A stretch of DNA of 64,000 nt, taken from Gammaproteobacteria bacterium (lineage in GTDB: Bacteria; Pseudomonadota; Gammaproteobacteria; Natronospirales; REEB76). The stretch spans positions 1-64,000 of the forward strand of contig DAHUYB010000093.1 of assembly GCA_027315405.1 (NCBI GenBank), given 5' to 3'. Of this stretch, positions 16,435 to 27,541 are shown piece by piece; the stretch's first letter is position 1; each line of letters starts with the position of its first letter. The notes below the pieces were generated by a model that was not told where the DNA came from, searched no databases, and saw nothing but the letters and a program-made list of their open reading frames with translations. Both the position numbers and the translations under genes were made by a program.

Positions 16435-17319
16435 ATGTCCTATGCTCGCGTGTTGGCCCTGACCGCATTGACCATGATTGCTTTCGCGGGCAATTCGTTG
16501 CTGTGCCGGGCGGCGCTCGGACATGCGCACATCGATGCCGCCAGTTTTACGGCTATCCGGTTGATCTCCGGAGCGCTGGTGCTGTGGCTGATCGTGCAAA
16601 TCAGACCGGGGGCGCGCAGCGGCAAGGGCAGCTGGCGGTCCGCGTGTGCACTCTTTATCTATGCTGCGGGATTTTCATACGCCTACCTGAGTCTCTCGGC
16701 CGCCACCGGCGCTTTACTGCTGTTCGGCGCGGTGCAGGCCACGATGATCGGTTACGGCATGTGGACGGGTGAACGCCTGCGGCGTTTACAGCTTGCCGGC
16801 CTGATTCTAGCTTTCGCAGGGCTCCTTGGTCTGTTGCTGCCTGGCGTCACGGCGCCGCCGCCGCTGGGTTCGCTGTTGATGTTGGGTGCTGGCGTAGCTT
16901 GGGGTATTTATTCCCTGCGCGGCCGGGGCGCGGGTGATCCCATTGCGATCACGGCCGGAAATTTCCTGCGCACGGTGCCGATTGCGATAGTCTTGAGCGC
17001 ATTGACGTATGCCTATAAAGGTATAGCCATGGATGCCAACGGATTCGGGTACGCGCTGGCCTCCGGTGCGCTGGCCTCGGGACTGGGCTACGCGATCTGG
17101 TACACGGTCTTGCCCGCATTGAAAGCCACCCGCGCCGCCAGCGTGCAACTCAGTGTGCCGGTGATCGCGGCCCTGGGCGGCGTTCTGCTGCTGGGCGAGC
17201 ACCTCAGCCTGCGTCTGGTGTTGGCCTCCATCGCTATCCTCGGCGGGATCGCGCTGGTCATCCTGGAGAAGCGTCCCACCACCAATGGCGCCCGGCAAAT
17301 CGGCGTTGAACAGCGATAA
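16435..17319 (+). CDS. DMT superfamily permease (EamA type)
   Basis: 294 residues with ten predicted membrane helices arranged as two EamA repeats (about 1-135 and 145-280). The motif ending with a conserved GE (WTGERLR in the first half, LLGEHLS in the second) is typical. Members export amino acids, nucleosides or drugs; the substrate cannot be told here. I prefer the ATG at 16435 because AAGGTG at 16423-16428 makes a good ribosome site; a GTG at 16426 would lie inside that site. It converges with lptB, leaving 158 bases with no clear terminator. Confidence 0.82.
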   Translation: MSYARVLALTALTMIAFAGNSLLCRAALGHAHIDAASFTAIRLISGALVLWLIVQIRPGARSGKGSWRSACALFIYAAGFSYAYLSLSAATGALLLFGAVQATMIGYGMWTGERLRRLQLAGLILAFAGLLGLLLPGVTAPPPLGSLLMLGAGVAWGIYSLRGRGAGDPIAITAGNFLRTVPIAIVLSALTYAYKGIAMDANGFGYALASGALASGLGYAIWYTVLPALKATRAASVQLSVPVIAALGGVLLLGEHLSLRLVLASIAILGGIALVILEKRPTTNGARQIGVEQR

Positions 17320-17477
17320 CTGCGGACCACGGTGCCGCGATCTCGGCTTGGCTGCCTATTATTGATGGCGGCTGCCCCGAAACCGCCCTCAGCGCTGACG
17401 ATTGTAAGTCAGATTGAACCCTGGCTTTGACGTTTGCCTGCCTTTTCACATCACAGACTTGGGCGCAGCGTATGGCT

Positions 17478-18203
17478 TCATAACCGAAAATTCTCCCCCA
17501 GGTAAACCTCCCGCACCTGTTGGTTGGCAAGGATGGTTTCTGGCGGGCCGGCGGCGATGACCTCGCCGCTGCTGATGATGTAGGCACGCGAGCATATCCC
17601 CAGGGTTTCACGCACGTTGTGATCGGTAATGAGCACGCCGATGTTGCGGACCCTCAGGTGTTCGATGATGCGCTGGATATCAATGACGGAAATAGGGTCT
17701 ATCCCGGCAAAGGGCTCGTCCAGCAGCATGAAAGCCGGATCGGCGGCCAGCGCCCGGGCAATCTCCACGCGCCGGCGTTCACCGCCGGAAAGCGACAGAC
17801 CCAGGGAATCGCGCAGGTGGGCGATGTGCAGTTCTTCCAGCAGTTCTTGCAGGCGCTTTTCGCGCTCCACACGCTTGAGCCCAGGACGGGTTTCCAGAAT
17901 CGCCAGGATATTTTCGGCCACCGTCAATTTGCGGAATATGGAAGCTTCCTGGGGCAGGTAGCCGAGACCCAGACGCGCGCGCGCGTGCACCGGCAGATGC
18001 GTGACATCCTTACCGTTGATGAAGATGCGGCCACCGTCGGCGGGTACCAGCCCCACAATCATGTAAAAAGACGTGGTCTTGCCGGCGCCGTTGGGCCCTA
18101 GCAATCCCACGACCTCGCCGCGGGCTACTTCCATGGAAACGTTGCGCACCACCTGGCGGCGGCGGTAACGCTTGACCAGGTTCTCAACGCGTAACGTGCT
18201 CAC
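17478..18203 (-). CDS. lptB: LPS export ABC transporter ATPase LptB
   Basis: 241 residues. Walker [10 protein letters not shown] is at about 35-43, the signature [15 protein letters not shown] near 140, Walker [14 protein letters not shown] near 160, and the H-loop TDHNVRE near 195. The protein powers LPS extraction from the inner membrane with LptFG, which are not in this window. The GTG start overlaps the lptA stop as GTGA. The block lptC-lptA-lptB is the standard order. In many gammaproteobacteria rpoN and hpf follow; here the next gene is an unrelated convergent permease. Confidence 0.96.
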   Translation of the reverse strand: MSTLRVENLVKRYRRRQVVRNVSMEVARGEVVGLLGPNGAGKTTSFYMIVGLVPADGGRIFINGKDVTHLPVHARARLGLGYLPQEASIFRKLTVAENILAILETRPGLKRVEREKRLQELLEELHIAHLRDSLGLSLSGGERRRVEIARALAADPAFMLLDEPFAGIDPISVIDIQRIIEHLRVRNIGVLITDHNVRETLGICSRAYIISSGEVIAAGPPETILANQQVREVYLGENFRL

Positions 18204-18811
18204 GGAGGCCCGCCTTGGCCGGGATTCTTTTGCGGCGGGATGCTCTCACGCATGGGATGTTTTTTATGTTTGTGTCGCCTGGCAGCCCTTGGAGGTGGGG
18301 TGCGATGCGTGGGTGGGATGGTGATATTTATGCGTCCGCCGCTGGTTTTACCTCCGTTGGCGATCACATGCTCGGTGTCCGTATCGTAATGGATCACATC
18401 GCCAGTCAGCAGTCGTTCGCCCTGCTGCAGATGTGCATTGCCAAGGAGATCTACCTCATTTTTGTCGGCGTCGTAGGTGATTTCAACGGCGCTGCCGTGC
18501 ACCAGTGCGCCGGTGTCAGGTTGCTGTTGGAACATGGCCGGCGTGCCGGTGATGTCCGCGGTCTGAATTTCGCCATTCGTCATGTGCAGAATAGCCTTGT
18601 CGGCGGCAATCCGGATGCTACCCTGGGCGATGATTACATGGCCGGTATAGATACCGGTGCCGTTATTGGTGCTGGAATCACCCTGAAAATCACCATGGTC
18701 TGATTGAATATTGATGGGCTGATTCTTGTCGCTCTTGAGCGCCCAGGCGGAAGCGGCGGCGCACAGCGCGCATGCCAGCAGCAGCACACGCCATTTATTG
18801 CTTGCGGACAT
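18200..18811 (-). CDS. lptA: LPS transport periplasmic protein LptA
   Basis: 203 residues. A signal peptide is followed by the OstA/LptA beta-jellyroll with the typical openings [12 protein letters not shown] and [20 protein letters not shown]. LptA monomers bridge LptC and LptD across the periplasm. The last 40 residues form a Pro-, Arg-, His- and Lys-rich tail ([21 protein letters not shown] onward) longer than in the enteric protein and probably disordered. The start lies inside the 3' end of lptC (17-base overlap) and the stop overlaps lptB, so the three are coupled. Confidence 0.95.
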   Translation of the reverse strand: MSASNKWRVLLLACALCAAASAWALKSDKNQPINIQSDHGDFQGDSSTNNGTGIYTGHVIIAQGSIRIAADKAILHMTNGEIQTADITGTPAMFQQQPDTGALVHGSAVEITYDADKNEVDLLGNAHLQQGERLLTGDVIHYDTDTEHVIANGGKTSGGRINITIPPTHRTPPPRAARRHKHKKHPMRESIPPQKNPGQGGPP

Positions 18812-19361
18812 AGTAGCCTCGTATATTTGCTTCCAATTGCAGGCGATTGTCCTTCAAGTATGCCTGCATGCCCACTCCCGTCATGCGGCTGTTACCCTGC
18901 ACTATCTCTACCGGATCCGCAGTGGTGGCGATATTGGTGTTAAGGTCCACGTTCATTTTATCGGTATAGATGGTAAGTGGAGGGCCGCCGTTGTTAGCCG
19001 CGCGTTGCATCTCCACGTGGCCATCCAGTTCCACCAGCTTGCCGCCGGACGGTAGCAGCGCATGATCGGCCTGCAACTGCCAGGGCTGCCCACCGGCAAT
19101 GAAATACTCGATGCGCGGTGCAAACACCTCGACACTGTCGTCATCCGGGTGATGCAGAATACGCGGCGCGGTCATGACGGCTTCAGGTTTGCCTTGGTTG
19201 TCGAGCGTGGTGACCGTGGCATCGGTGAAATAGTAGTCTGGTTCATGGGTGGCCGGAACGGGTTTCTGAATCACCGGCGGAGTCACGTGCCGGAGCAGCC
19301 ACCAGGTGCCCGCTGCCGCCAGTGCCAGGACCAGAAGCAGCGGCCAGAAACGCAGATTCAC
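18795..19361 (-). CDS. lptC: LPS export protein LptC
   Basis: 188 residues from a GTG at 19361 that overlaps the kdsC stop as GTGA; longer readings add an Arg-rich, unlikely N-terminus. A single membrane helix (FWPLLLVLALAAAGTWWLL) anchors a periplasmic LptC/YrbK jellyroll, with DYYFTDATVTTLDNQGK at its start. LptC hands LPS from LptB2FG to LptA. Position between kdsC and lptA is the conserved one. Confidence 0.94.
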   Translation of the reverse strand: MNLRFWPLLLVLALAAAGTWWLLRHVTPPVIQKPVPATHEPDYYFTDATVTTLDNQGKPEAVMTAPRILHHPDDDSVEVFAPRIEYFIAGGQPWQLQADHALLPSGGKLVELDGHVEMQRAANNGGPPLTIYTDKMNVDLNTNIATTADPVEIVQGNSRMTGVGMQAYLKDNRLQLEANIRGYYVRKQ

Positions 19362-19858
19362 CCGTTTGCGTTCCGCGCTTCGAGGATCAGATCGCACACT
19401 TCGCGCACCGCGCCGTCGCCGCCGCGGGCCTGGGTGCACCAATGCGCTTGGGCGCGCACCTCGGGTTGCGCATCCGCGACGGCGATGGCCATACCCGCGG
19501 CTTGCATGAGCGGCAGGTCTGCCAGATCATCGCCGACACAGGCGGTTTGGTGTGCACTCAAATCGAGTTTTTGCAGCAGCTTTTCCAATATCGGCCGTTT
19601 GTCGTCATCACCCTGGAACACGTGCCGGATACCCAGTTCCTGCATGCGCCGGGTCACGGCCTTCGAGTTGCGTCCCGAAATTACCGCCACTTGGACTCCA
19701 TGCTGGAGCAGCATGCGGATGCCGTGACCATCGCGCACGTGAAAAGATTTCAGTTCCTCGCCGTCGGCGCCGTAATACAAACGGCCGTCGGTGAACACGC
19801 CGTCCACGTCGAAAATCACCAGTTGCACGTGCGCCGCTAATTCGCGGATGTCAGTCAT
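19358..19858 (-). CDS. kdsC: KDO 8-phosphate phosphatase KdsC
   Basis: 166-residue HAD hydrolase. The nucleophile motif VIFDVDGVFTDG is near residues 14-25, motif II is in VAVISGRNS, and motif IV is CVGDDLADLPLM. There is no cap insertion, as expected for this tetrameric C0 phosphatase. It releases phosphate from KDO 8-phosphate for lipid A core synthesis. The start at 19858 lies one base after the kdsD stop; an upstream reading to 19903 would overlap kdsD and is not conserved. Confidence 0.95.
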   Translation of the reverse strand: MTDIRELAAHVQLVIFDVDGVFTDGRLYYGADGEELKSFHVRDGHGIRMLLQHGVQVAVISGRNSKAVTRRMQELGIRHVFQGDDDKRPILEKLLQKLDLSAHQTACVGDDLADLPLMQAAGMAIAVADAQPEVRAQAHWCTQARGGDGAVREVCDLILEARNANG

Positions 19859-19859
19859 C

Positions 19860-20840
19860 TCACACCACGCCGGCACGCAGCAGATCGTGCATGTTAAGCG
19901 CACCGACGAGCACGCCGCTCGTGTCTACCACCAGCAGCGCATTGAACTTGTGGCTTTCCATGAGATGCAACGCTTCCCCCGCCAGGGTTTCCGGCACGAT
20001 GGTGGTGCAGTGGCGTGTCATCACTTCGTCTATCTTGGTGCGGTGTACGTTGACCTCCTTCTCCAGGGTGCGCCGCAGGTCGCCATCGGTGAAGATACCC
20101 GCGACACGATTCCGCGGGTCCACGATGGCCGTCATGCCCAGACCCTTGCGGGTCATCTCCATCAGCGCCTGGCTCAAGAGTGCGCCCTCGGCCACGGTGG
20201 GAACCGTTTCGCCGGTATGCATGATGTCCTGCACGCGCAGCAGCAGGCGCCGGCCCAGGCTCCCGCCGGGATGGGAGCGGGCGAAATCTTCCTCGGTGAA
20301 GCCACGTGTGGATAGCAGTGATACCGCCAGAGCGTCACCCATGGCGAGCGCCGCGGTGGTGCTGGCGGTGGGTGCCAGGTTTAGGGGGCAGGCCTCTTGG
20401 GCCACGGATACATCCAGATTCACGTCGGCGGCTTTCGCCAATGTTGAATTTGACTGACCGGTGAGGGCCACCAGCTTCACACCGAGACGCTTGATGAGCG
20501 GCAGGATAATAATGAGTTCGCCGGTTTCACCGGAATTGGAGAGGGCCAGTACCACGTCCTCGCCGGTGATCATGCCCATATCGCCGTGGCTGGCTTCGCC
20601 GGGATGGACGTAGAAGGCCGGGGTCCCGGTGCTGGCCAGGGTTGCCGCAATTTTGTTGGCCACATGGCCTGATTTGCCCATGCCCATGACCACCACGCGG
20701 CCGCGGCAAGCGAGCAGCAGGCGGCAGGCCGCGGTGAAATGTTCATCCAGACGCGGGACCAGAGCGGTGATCGCGGCCGCCTCGGTTTCCAGCACCTGGC
20801 GAGCGAGACGCAGCAGGTTGGCGGTATCGTTCCTGTTCAT
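19860..20840 (-). CDS. kdsD: Arabinose 5-phosphate isomerase KdsD
   Basis: 326 residues. An N-terminal SIS domain (about 40-170) has MGMGKSGHVANKIAATL and the SNSGETGEL phosphosugar-binding loop. Two CBS domains follow (about 210-325) with VAGIFTDGDLRR and VLVGALNMHDLLRAG. It makes arabinose 5-phosphate, the KDO precursor. First gene of the kdsD-kdsC-lptC-lptA-lptB run; its promoter would lie in the 175-base divergent gap before ibaG. Confidence 0.95.
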   Translation of the reverse strand: MNRNDTANLLRLARQVLETEAAAITALVPRLDEHFTAACRLLLACRGRVVVMGMGKSGHVANKIAATLASTGTPAFYVHPGEASHGDMGMITGEDVVLALSNSGETGELIIILPLIKRLGVKLVALTGQSNSTLAKAADVNLDVSVAQEACPLNLAPTASTTAALAMGDALAVSLLSTRGFTEEDFARSHPGGSLGRRLLLRVQDIMHTGETVPTVAEGALLSQALMEMTRKGLGMTAIVDPRNRVAGIFTDGDLRRTLEKEVNVHRTKIDEVMTRHCTTIVPETLAGEALHLMESHKFNALLVVDTSGVLVGALNMHDLLRAGVV

Positions 20841-21015
20841 CGGCGGGCGCTTGCCTGGCGGGGATGGAGCGGTTCGAGCACCAATAATACACGTTTTGCG
20901 GCGGCTTCCCGTGCACGCCCATTCCGGCGGCTACGGCCAATCGGTTATCATCCGGTTGTCGAACTTTTCGAGTTTTTCCCGGGCATCCAGCCCTGCAACC
21001 CACCGGAGCACACCG

Positions 21016-22547
<1,532 letters not shown>

Positions 22548-22708
22548 ATTTGCAAACCCCGGCTTAAGCTGTCCTGTCCAGGCTGGCTGATTGGCACAGA
22601 TTGCTGGTTTGTGGATGCAAGCAATCGTAAGACAGCCGCGACCCAAAAAACGGCGCGCAATCCAGTGTAATTCTTCAGGACATGAGGGGCGCATGCTCAA
22701 CTGCTGTG

Positions 22709-23815
22709 CTACAACGGCCGCTCGGCCACTTTTACCCGCACACTGAAAGCATTCCCCTGGCGTACGCCGCCTAGCACGATCACGCTGCCGGGTGGTTTGG
22801 CGGCAATGCGGTTGAGTGCATCGTTGCTGTTTCTCACGGGTTTGCCGTCGATGGTTTCGATTACATCGCCTGGCAGGAGGCCGGCTTTACTGCCCGGGCC
22901 GCCTTTGGCCACGCTGGTAATGATGAAACCGTTGGTGCTCGTCAATTGAAAGGCCTGGGCCAGTTGTGGAGTGATGTCTTGGGGTTCCACCCCCAGGTAA
23001 CCGCGCCGTACCCGTCCGTAGGCGATGAGCTGCTGCATCACGCCACGGGCCAGATTCACCGGAATCGCGAAGCCGATGCCATTGGAACCGCCGCTGGGTG
23101 AAAACAGGGCGGTGTTGATGCCTACCAATTGGCCGCGGGTATTCACCAGCGCCCCACCGGAATTGCCGGGATTGATGGCAGCGTCCGTCTGGATGAAGTT
23201 CTCGAACGTACTCAAGCCCAGTTGGCTGCGTCCCAGTGCACTCACGATACCTTGGGTCACCGTTTGGCCCACCCCATAGGGATCGCCGATGGCCAGTACC
23301 ACGTCGCCGACACGCAAATTATCGGATCGGCCCATTTCAATGGGCCGCAAATGCGGTAGGTTTACCTTAAGTAGCGCCAAGTCAGTGTCCGGATCCACCC
23401 CCACCACCTGGGCCGCCGCGCTGCGTCCATCGGCGATGCCCACCTTGATGGCGTCCGCGCCATTGATTACGTGGTAATTGGTGAGAATGTAACCGTCGGC
23501 GCTGATGATGACCCCAGAGCCGAGGCTGGTCTGTGTGCGTTCCCGCGGTGCTCCGTACTGGTTGCCGAAATATCGTTGCCAGAAAGGGTCGTCCATGAGC
23601 GGACCTGGAATCTCAGTGTGCCGTGCACTGTGGACGTTTACTACCGACGGTGAGGAGGCGTCCACGGCGGCGGCATACGAATCCGCAGGACTACGCGTCG
23701 TGCCGCCCGTCAACAAGCCCGGGCGGAAATACACCAACACGAAGGCGATGGCCAGGCCTACCACGACTGCCTGTAGCAGGAAAAGCAAGCCTCGTAGCAG
23801 GGTTCTCATTGCCAT
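22709..23815 (-). CDS. degS: DegS/AlgW-like periplasmic serine protease
   Basis: 368 residues. An N-terminal membrane anchor (LLFLLQAVVVGLAIAFVLVYF) precedes a trypsin-like domain with His in TNYHVINGAD, Asp in DTDLALLKV and Ser in GNSGGAL. One PDZ domain (about 265-365) follows. A single PDZ and a membrane anchor mark DegS/AlgW rather than DegP/MucD. This protease normally senses unfolded outer-membrane porins and cuts the anti-sigma factor RseA/MucA. It converges with murA. Length and architecture fit the family. Confidence 0.9.
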   Translation of the reverse strand: MAMRTLLRGLLFLLQAVVVGLAIAFVLVYFRPGLLTGGTTRSPADSYAAAVDASSPSVVNVHSARHTEIPGPLMDDPFWQRYFGNQYGAPRERTQTSLGSGVIISADGYILTNYHVINGADAIKVGIADGRSAAAQVVGVDPDTDLALLKVNLPHLRPIEMGRSDNLRVGDVVLAIGDPYGVGQTVTQGIVSALGRSQLGLSTFENFIQTDAAINPGNSGGALVNTRGQLVGINTALFSPSGGSNGIGFAIPVNLARGVMQQLIAYGRVRRGYLGVEPQDITPQLAQAFQLTSTNGFIITSVAKGGPGSKAGLLPGDVIETIDGKPVRNSNDALNRIAAKPPGSVIVLGGVRQGNAFSVRVKVAERPL

Positions 23816-23985
23816 AAGCTAACATGCGGCCGCGCGGTCCGACAGCCGCGGTTGCTTGCACTGGCGGGGCTGTAAAGCCGCTGTGTATAATGCGCCGTTC
23901 TTTATTTGTCTTCCGCCTGGTTTATCCCGTCGCACCGACCCATGGGTCCGTGAGCATTGGTTCTCGATTGTCAGGAGAGGGGTGA

Positions 23986-24606
23986 ATGAGCGAAGAAATT
24001 GATCAAAGCAAACGTCATTTCCTCACTGTGGCCACTGTGGTTGTAGGTTCTGTGGGTGTGGTTATGGCGGCCGTACCCTTCGTTTCCTCTATGGAACCCA
24101 GCGCCCGTGCCAAGAGTTTGGGCGGCCCGGTGGATATTGATGTCAGCAAGATCGAGTCCGGCGGGCTGGTGAAGGCGAAGTGGCGCCTGAAGCCGGTATG
24201 GGTGGTGCAGCGCGCCCCGGCGGTGCTGGCAGGGCTGCCCAAGAATGACTCGTTCTTGCGTGATCCAGGCTCCGATCAGACACAACAGCCGCCCTACTGC
24301 AAGAACGCATGGCGTTCGATCAAGCCGGAATTGCTGGTCATTGTTCCTATTTGCACACACCTGGGCTGCATCCCGCTCTACCGTCCCGAGCCCGGGGACC
24401 CCAACATCAGCGCCAGCTGGCCGGGTGGATTCTTTTGCCCTTGCCACGGTTCCAAGTACGACTTGGCGGCACGTGTGTTCCAGAATGTGCCGGCACCACT
24501 CAACCTGCCGGTACCGGTGCACCGCTATCTCAGCGACAAGGTGCTGCGCATTGGCGAGAATCCCGTGGGCTCGCATTCCAGTTGGACCTCTCCGGAGGTG
24601 TGGTGA
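23986..24606 (+). CDS. petA: Ubiquinol-cytochrome c reductase Rieske subunit
   Basis: 206 residues. An N-terminal hydrophobic span (VATVVVGSVGVVMAAVPFV) preceded by RHFLT is typical of the Rieske anchor. The 2Fe-2S ligands are in CTHLGC (Cys 123, His 125) and CPCHGS. It moves electrons from ubiquinol at the Qo site to cytochrome c1. A strong AGGAGAGGGG ribosome site precedes the ATG. A TATAAT at 23886-23891 may be the -10 of the operon, although no good -35 lies at the right distance. First gene of petABC. Confidence 0.96.
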   Translation: MSEEIDQSKRHFLTVATVVVGSVGVVMAAVPFVSSMEPSARAKSLGGPVDIDVSKIESGGLVKAKWRLKPVWVVQRAPAVLAGLPKNDSFLRDPGSDQTQQPPYCKNAWRSIKPELLVIVPICTHLGCIPLYRPEPGDPNISASWPGGFFCPCHGSKYDLAARVFQNVPAPLNLPVPVHRYLSDKVLRIGENPVGSHSSWTSPEVW

Positions 24607-24652
24607 TGCGGTGCAGCGGCGGCACGGCTAATATCCATCGGAGGCTCGACTG

Positions 24653-26089
24653 ATGAGTCAGGATGCAAAAAAACGCGACTATCTCGACGTCACCGGGGGC
24701 TGGCTGCACACGCTGCGCGGCTGGATTGATGCGCGCTTCCCCATGAGCAAGCTCTGGAACGAGCAGGTGGCCCAGTACTACGCCCCCAAGAACTTCAATT
24801 TCTGGTATTTCTTCGGCTCCATCGCGCTGTTGATCCTGGTCAATCAGATTGTCACCGGCATTTTTCTTGCCATGAACTATCAGCCTTCAGCCACAGAGGC
24901 ATTTGCTTCGGTGCAGTACATCATGCGCGATGTGAACTGGGGCTGGCTGATCCGCTACATGCACTCGGTGGGCGCCTCCCTGTTCTTCGTGGTGGTGTAC
25001 CTACACATGCTCCGCGGCGTGATCTACGGTTCCTACAAGAAACCGCGCGAGCTTTTGTGGATTTTCGGTATGCTGATTTATGTGGCGCTTATGGGCGAAG
25101 CCTTCATGGGTTATCTGCTTCCCTGGGGACAGATGTCCTACTGGGGCGCGCAGGTTATCACCTCGTTGTTTGGCGCCGTCCCCGGCATCGGCAACGGGCT
25201 CGAGCAGTGGATTCGAGGGGATTATGCGGTTTCTGGCATCACTCTCAACCGTTTTTTCGCACTGCACGTTGTGGCTCTACCCCTGGTGCTTGTCGGACTG
25301 GTGCTGTTTCATCTGATTGCACTACATGAAGTGGGTTCCAATAATCCGGATGGGGTGGAGATCAAGAAACACAAGGGGCCCGACGGCATTCCGCTGGATG
25401 GCATCCCGTTCCATCCGTACTACACCATCAAGGACATCGTCGGCGTGACCGTGTTCCTGGCGATCTTCGCGGCCATCATCTTTTTCTCACCCGGCCTGCA
25501 TGGCTTGTTTCTGGAGCCCGCGAATTTCGAGCCTGCCAATCCGCTGAAGACTCCTGTTGATATCCGGCCGCTTTGGTACTTTGGGCCGTTCTACGCCATC
25601 TTGCGGTCCATTCCCAACAAGCTGCTTGGCATCAGTTCCATGGGGCTGGCCATCGTGATCCTTTTCCTGCTGCCATGGATTGACCGTAATCCGGTGAAAT
25701 CCATCCGTTATCGCGGCCCCCTGTATCGTGTACTGGTATTCGTGTTTGCAATCACTTTCATCATCCTTGGCTACATTGGATTGCAGCCGGCTACTCCCTT
25801 CTGGGCGCAGATCGGCCAGCGGATGGAAGAGCTCTATTTTCTGTTTTTCGTGGTCTCCTGGATTTATACCCGGCCGCGCTCATGGGTCTTCTTGGCCTTG
25901 GCATTCCTGGCGGTGATGGCCGTCATCACCGCGTTCGACTGGTTAGGCTGGGATGCGGCCATCGCGCATCTGAAGATCTACAGCTGGCTCATTCCCGGCA
26001 TTTACAGCATGATTTTCCTGTTGCTGCCAGCATTTTTCAGCAAGCTGGTGGAGCCGTTGCCGGTTCCGGAAAGGGTGACGTGGAAATGA
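24653..26089 (+). CDS. petB: Ubiquinol-cytochrome c reductase cytochrome b
   Basis: 478 residues, longer than the roughly 400-430 usual in bacteria; the excess is at the hydrophobic C-terminus. The two heme-ligating His pairs are in helix 2 (RYMHSVGASLFFVVVYLHMLRG) and helix 4 (FFALHVVALPL and FHLIALHE). The Qo-site tetrapeptide that is PEWY in mitochondria is PLWY at residues 306-309. The stop overlaps the cytochrome c1 start as ATGA. Confidence 0.95.
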   Translation: MSQDAKKRDYLDVTGGWLHTLRGWIDARFPMSKLWNEQVAQYYAPKNFNFWYFFGSIALLILVNQIVTGIFLAMNYQPSATEAFASVQYIMRDVNWGWLIRYMHSVGASLFFVVVYLHMLRGVIYGSYKKPRELLWIFGMLIYVALMGEAFMGYLLPWGQMSYWGAQVITSLFGAVPGIGNGLEQWIRGDYAVSGITLNRFFALHVVALPLVLVGLVLFHLIALHEVGSNNPDGVEIKKHKGPDGIPLDGIPFHPYYTIKDIVGVTVFLAIFAAIIFFSPGLHGLFLEPANFEPANPLKTPVDIRPLWYFGPFYAILRSIPNKLLGISSMGLAIVILFLLPWIDRNPVKSIRYRGPLYRVLVFVFAITFIILGYIGLQPATPFWAQIGQRMEELYFLFFVVSWIYTRPRSWVFLALAFLAVMAVITAFDWLGWDAAIAHLKIYSWLIPGIYSMIFLLLPAFFSKLVEPLPVPERVTWK

Positions 26090-26826
26090 AAAAAATACTC
26101 GCCGCACTCCTGTTTAGTCTGCTGCCGCTGGCCGCCTTCGCCCAGGACGAGGGCGTGCCCCTGCAACATACCAACATCAACCTCAGCAATACCGCCTCGT
26201 TGCAGCGCGGCGCCAAGTTCTTCGTGAATTACTGCATGGGATGCCATTCGGCCCGGTACGTGCGCTACAACCGCGTGGGCAAGGACTTGGGCCTGACCGA
26301 CGTGCAGCTGGAAAGCTATCTGATGCCTGCGGGCGGCAAGGTATCCGACACCATGGTGAGCGCCATGCCGCAGGCGGATGCCAAGAAATGGTTCGGCATA
26401 CCGCCACCGGACCTTTCTCTGGAGGCTGACAGCCGCGGTACGGATTGGATTTATACGTATCTGAAATCCTTCTATCTCGATCCGAAATCGACAACCGGCG
26501 TGAACAATGTGGTGTTCCCGCACACGGCCATGCCGCAGGTGCTGTGGGAGCTGCAGGGTACGCAGAAGGCGATATTCACGATCGTCAGGAATCCCGACGG
26601 TTCCGCCTACGAGGTATTCAACCGTTTCGAACCGGTGACGCCGGGCAAGCTCACGCCTGAGCAATTCGACAGGGCGGATCGGGACATCACTAATTTTCTT
26701 GCTTACATGAGCGACCCCATCGCGCTCAAGAGCCGTGATCTTGGCCTCCGGGTAATCGGCTTCCTGATCATATTCTTTGTTTTTGCCTATCTTTTAAAGA
26801 GAGAGATTTGGAAAAAAATACATTAA
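26086..26826 (+). CDS. petC: Cytochrome c1
   Basis: 246 residues. A signal peptide (MKKILAALLFSLLPLAAFAQ) is followed by the heme-binding motif CMGCHS in NYCMGCHSARYVRYNR. A single C-terminal membrane helix (LGLRVIGFLIIFFVFAYLL) anchors the protein in the inner membrane. The ATG at 26086 overlaps the petB stop. It passes electrons to a soluble or membrane cytochrome c. Followed by sspA, a pairing common in beta- and gammaproteobacteria. Confidence 0.95.
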   Translation: MKKILAALLFSLLPLAAFAQDEGVPLQHTNINLSNTASLQRGAKFFVNYCMGCHSARYVRYNRVGKDLGLTDVQLESYLMPAGGKVSDTMVSAMPQADAKKWFGIPPPDLSLEADSRGTDWIYTYLKSFYLDPKSTTGVNNVVFPHTAMPQVLWELQGTQKAIFTIVRNPDGSAYEVFNRFEPVTPGKLTPEQFDRADRDITNFLAYMSDPIALKSRDLGLRVIGFLIIFFVFAYLLKREIWKKIH

Positions 26827-26908
26827 TGCATGGTGTGGATGAGCGCGTCGGTTGATGCGCACCTCCGCCCATTCCGAAGCGCCGTTTCCTGCCCACAGGC
26901 CGACCGCC

Positions 26909-27511
26909 ATGACGCTATACTCCCGTGCAAGCTGTCCTCACTGCCACCGCGTGCGCCTGGTGCTCTCGGAGAAGGGTATCGCCATGGACATTGTCAACAT
27001 CGAAGGCAGCAAACTGCCCGAAGATTTGCTGGAACTCAATCCTTACAACAGCGTGCCGACGCTGGTTGACCGTGATCTGGCGCTCTATGATCCGCGTATC
27101 ATCATGGAATACCTGGACGAACGTTTTCCACATCCGCCGCTGATGCCGGTGGATCCGGTGGCGCGCGCGCGTTTCCGTCTGGCTTTGTATCGCATTGAAC
27201 GCGATTGGTACAGCTGCGTGGACGAGATTGAACAATCACCCAACAAGCCGCACCTGCGCGCCAGGAAACTGCTGCGCGAAAGCTTGTTGGCGGCGTCCGA
27301 AGCTTTCGCCGCCAAACCGTACTTCCTGAGCGAGGAATTTTCGCTGGTGGATTGCAGCATAGCGCCGATACTTTGGCGGCTGCCGCGCTATCAGATTGAT
27401 ATCCCGGCCCAGGCTAAGGCTATCAGTAAATATGCCGAACGCATCTTCAAACGCCCGGCGTTCAAATCCAGCCTGACGGAACTCGAGCGCGAGATGCGCG
27501 CAGCCGCCTGA
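26909..27511 (+). CDS. sspA: Stringent starvation protein A
   Basis: Glutathione S-transferase fold of about 200 residues: thioredoxin-like N-terminal part (MTLYSRASCPHCHRVRLVLSEKGI, then NPYNSVPTLVDRDLALYDPRIIMEYLDERFPHP) and an all-helical C-terminal part. SspA binds RNA polymerase and alters transcription in stationary phase. Here a CPHC pair occupies the N-terminal site that in enteric SspA has lost catalytic residues. The start is uncertain: ATG at 26855 would add 18 residues with no conservation I recognise; no clear ribosome site decides. sspB follows 30 bases later. Confidence 0.88.
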   Translation: MTLYSRASCPHCHRVRLVLSEKGIAMDIVNIEGSKLPEDLLELNPYNSVPTLVDRDLALYDPRIIMEYLDERFPHPPLMPVDPVARARFRLALYRIERDWYSCVDEIEQSPNKPHLRARKLLRESLLAASEAFAAKPYFLSEEFSLVDCSIAPILWRLPRYQIDIPAQAKAISKYAERIFKRPAFKSSLTELEREMRAAA

Positions 27512-27541
27512 GTCACGCCTGCCGCGGTAAATTTCTCCGCC

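Noticed and set aside
17320-17477. Terminator between the DMT permease and lptB
   Set aside because: Some GC-rich inverted pieces occur, but no stable stem with a T-run.
23856-23891. Complete sigma-70 promoter for petABC
   Set aside because: TATAAT is present at 23886, but TTGCAC at 23856 is 24 bases away, too far to pair; only the -10 is kept as a remark.
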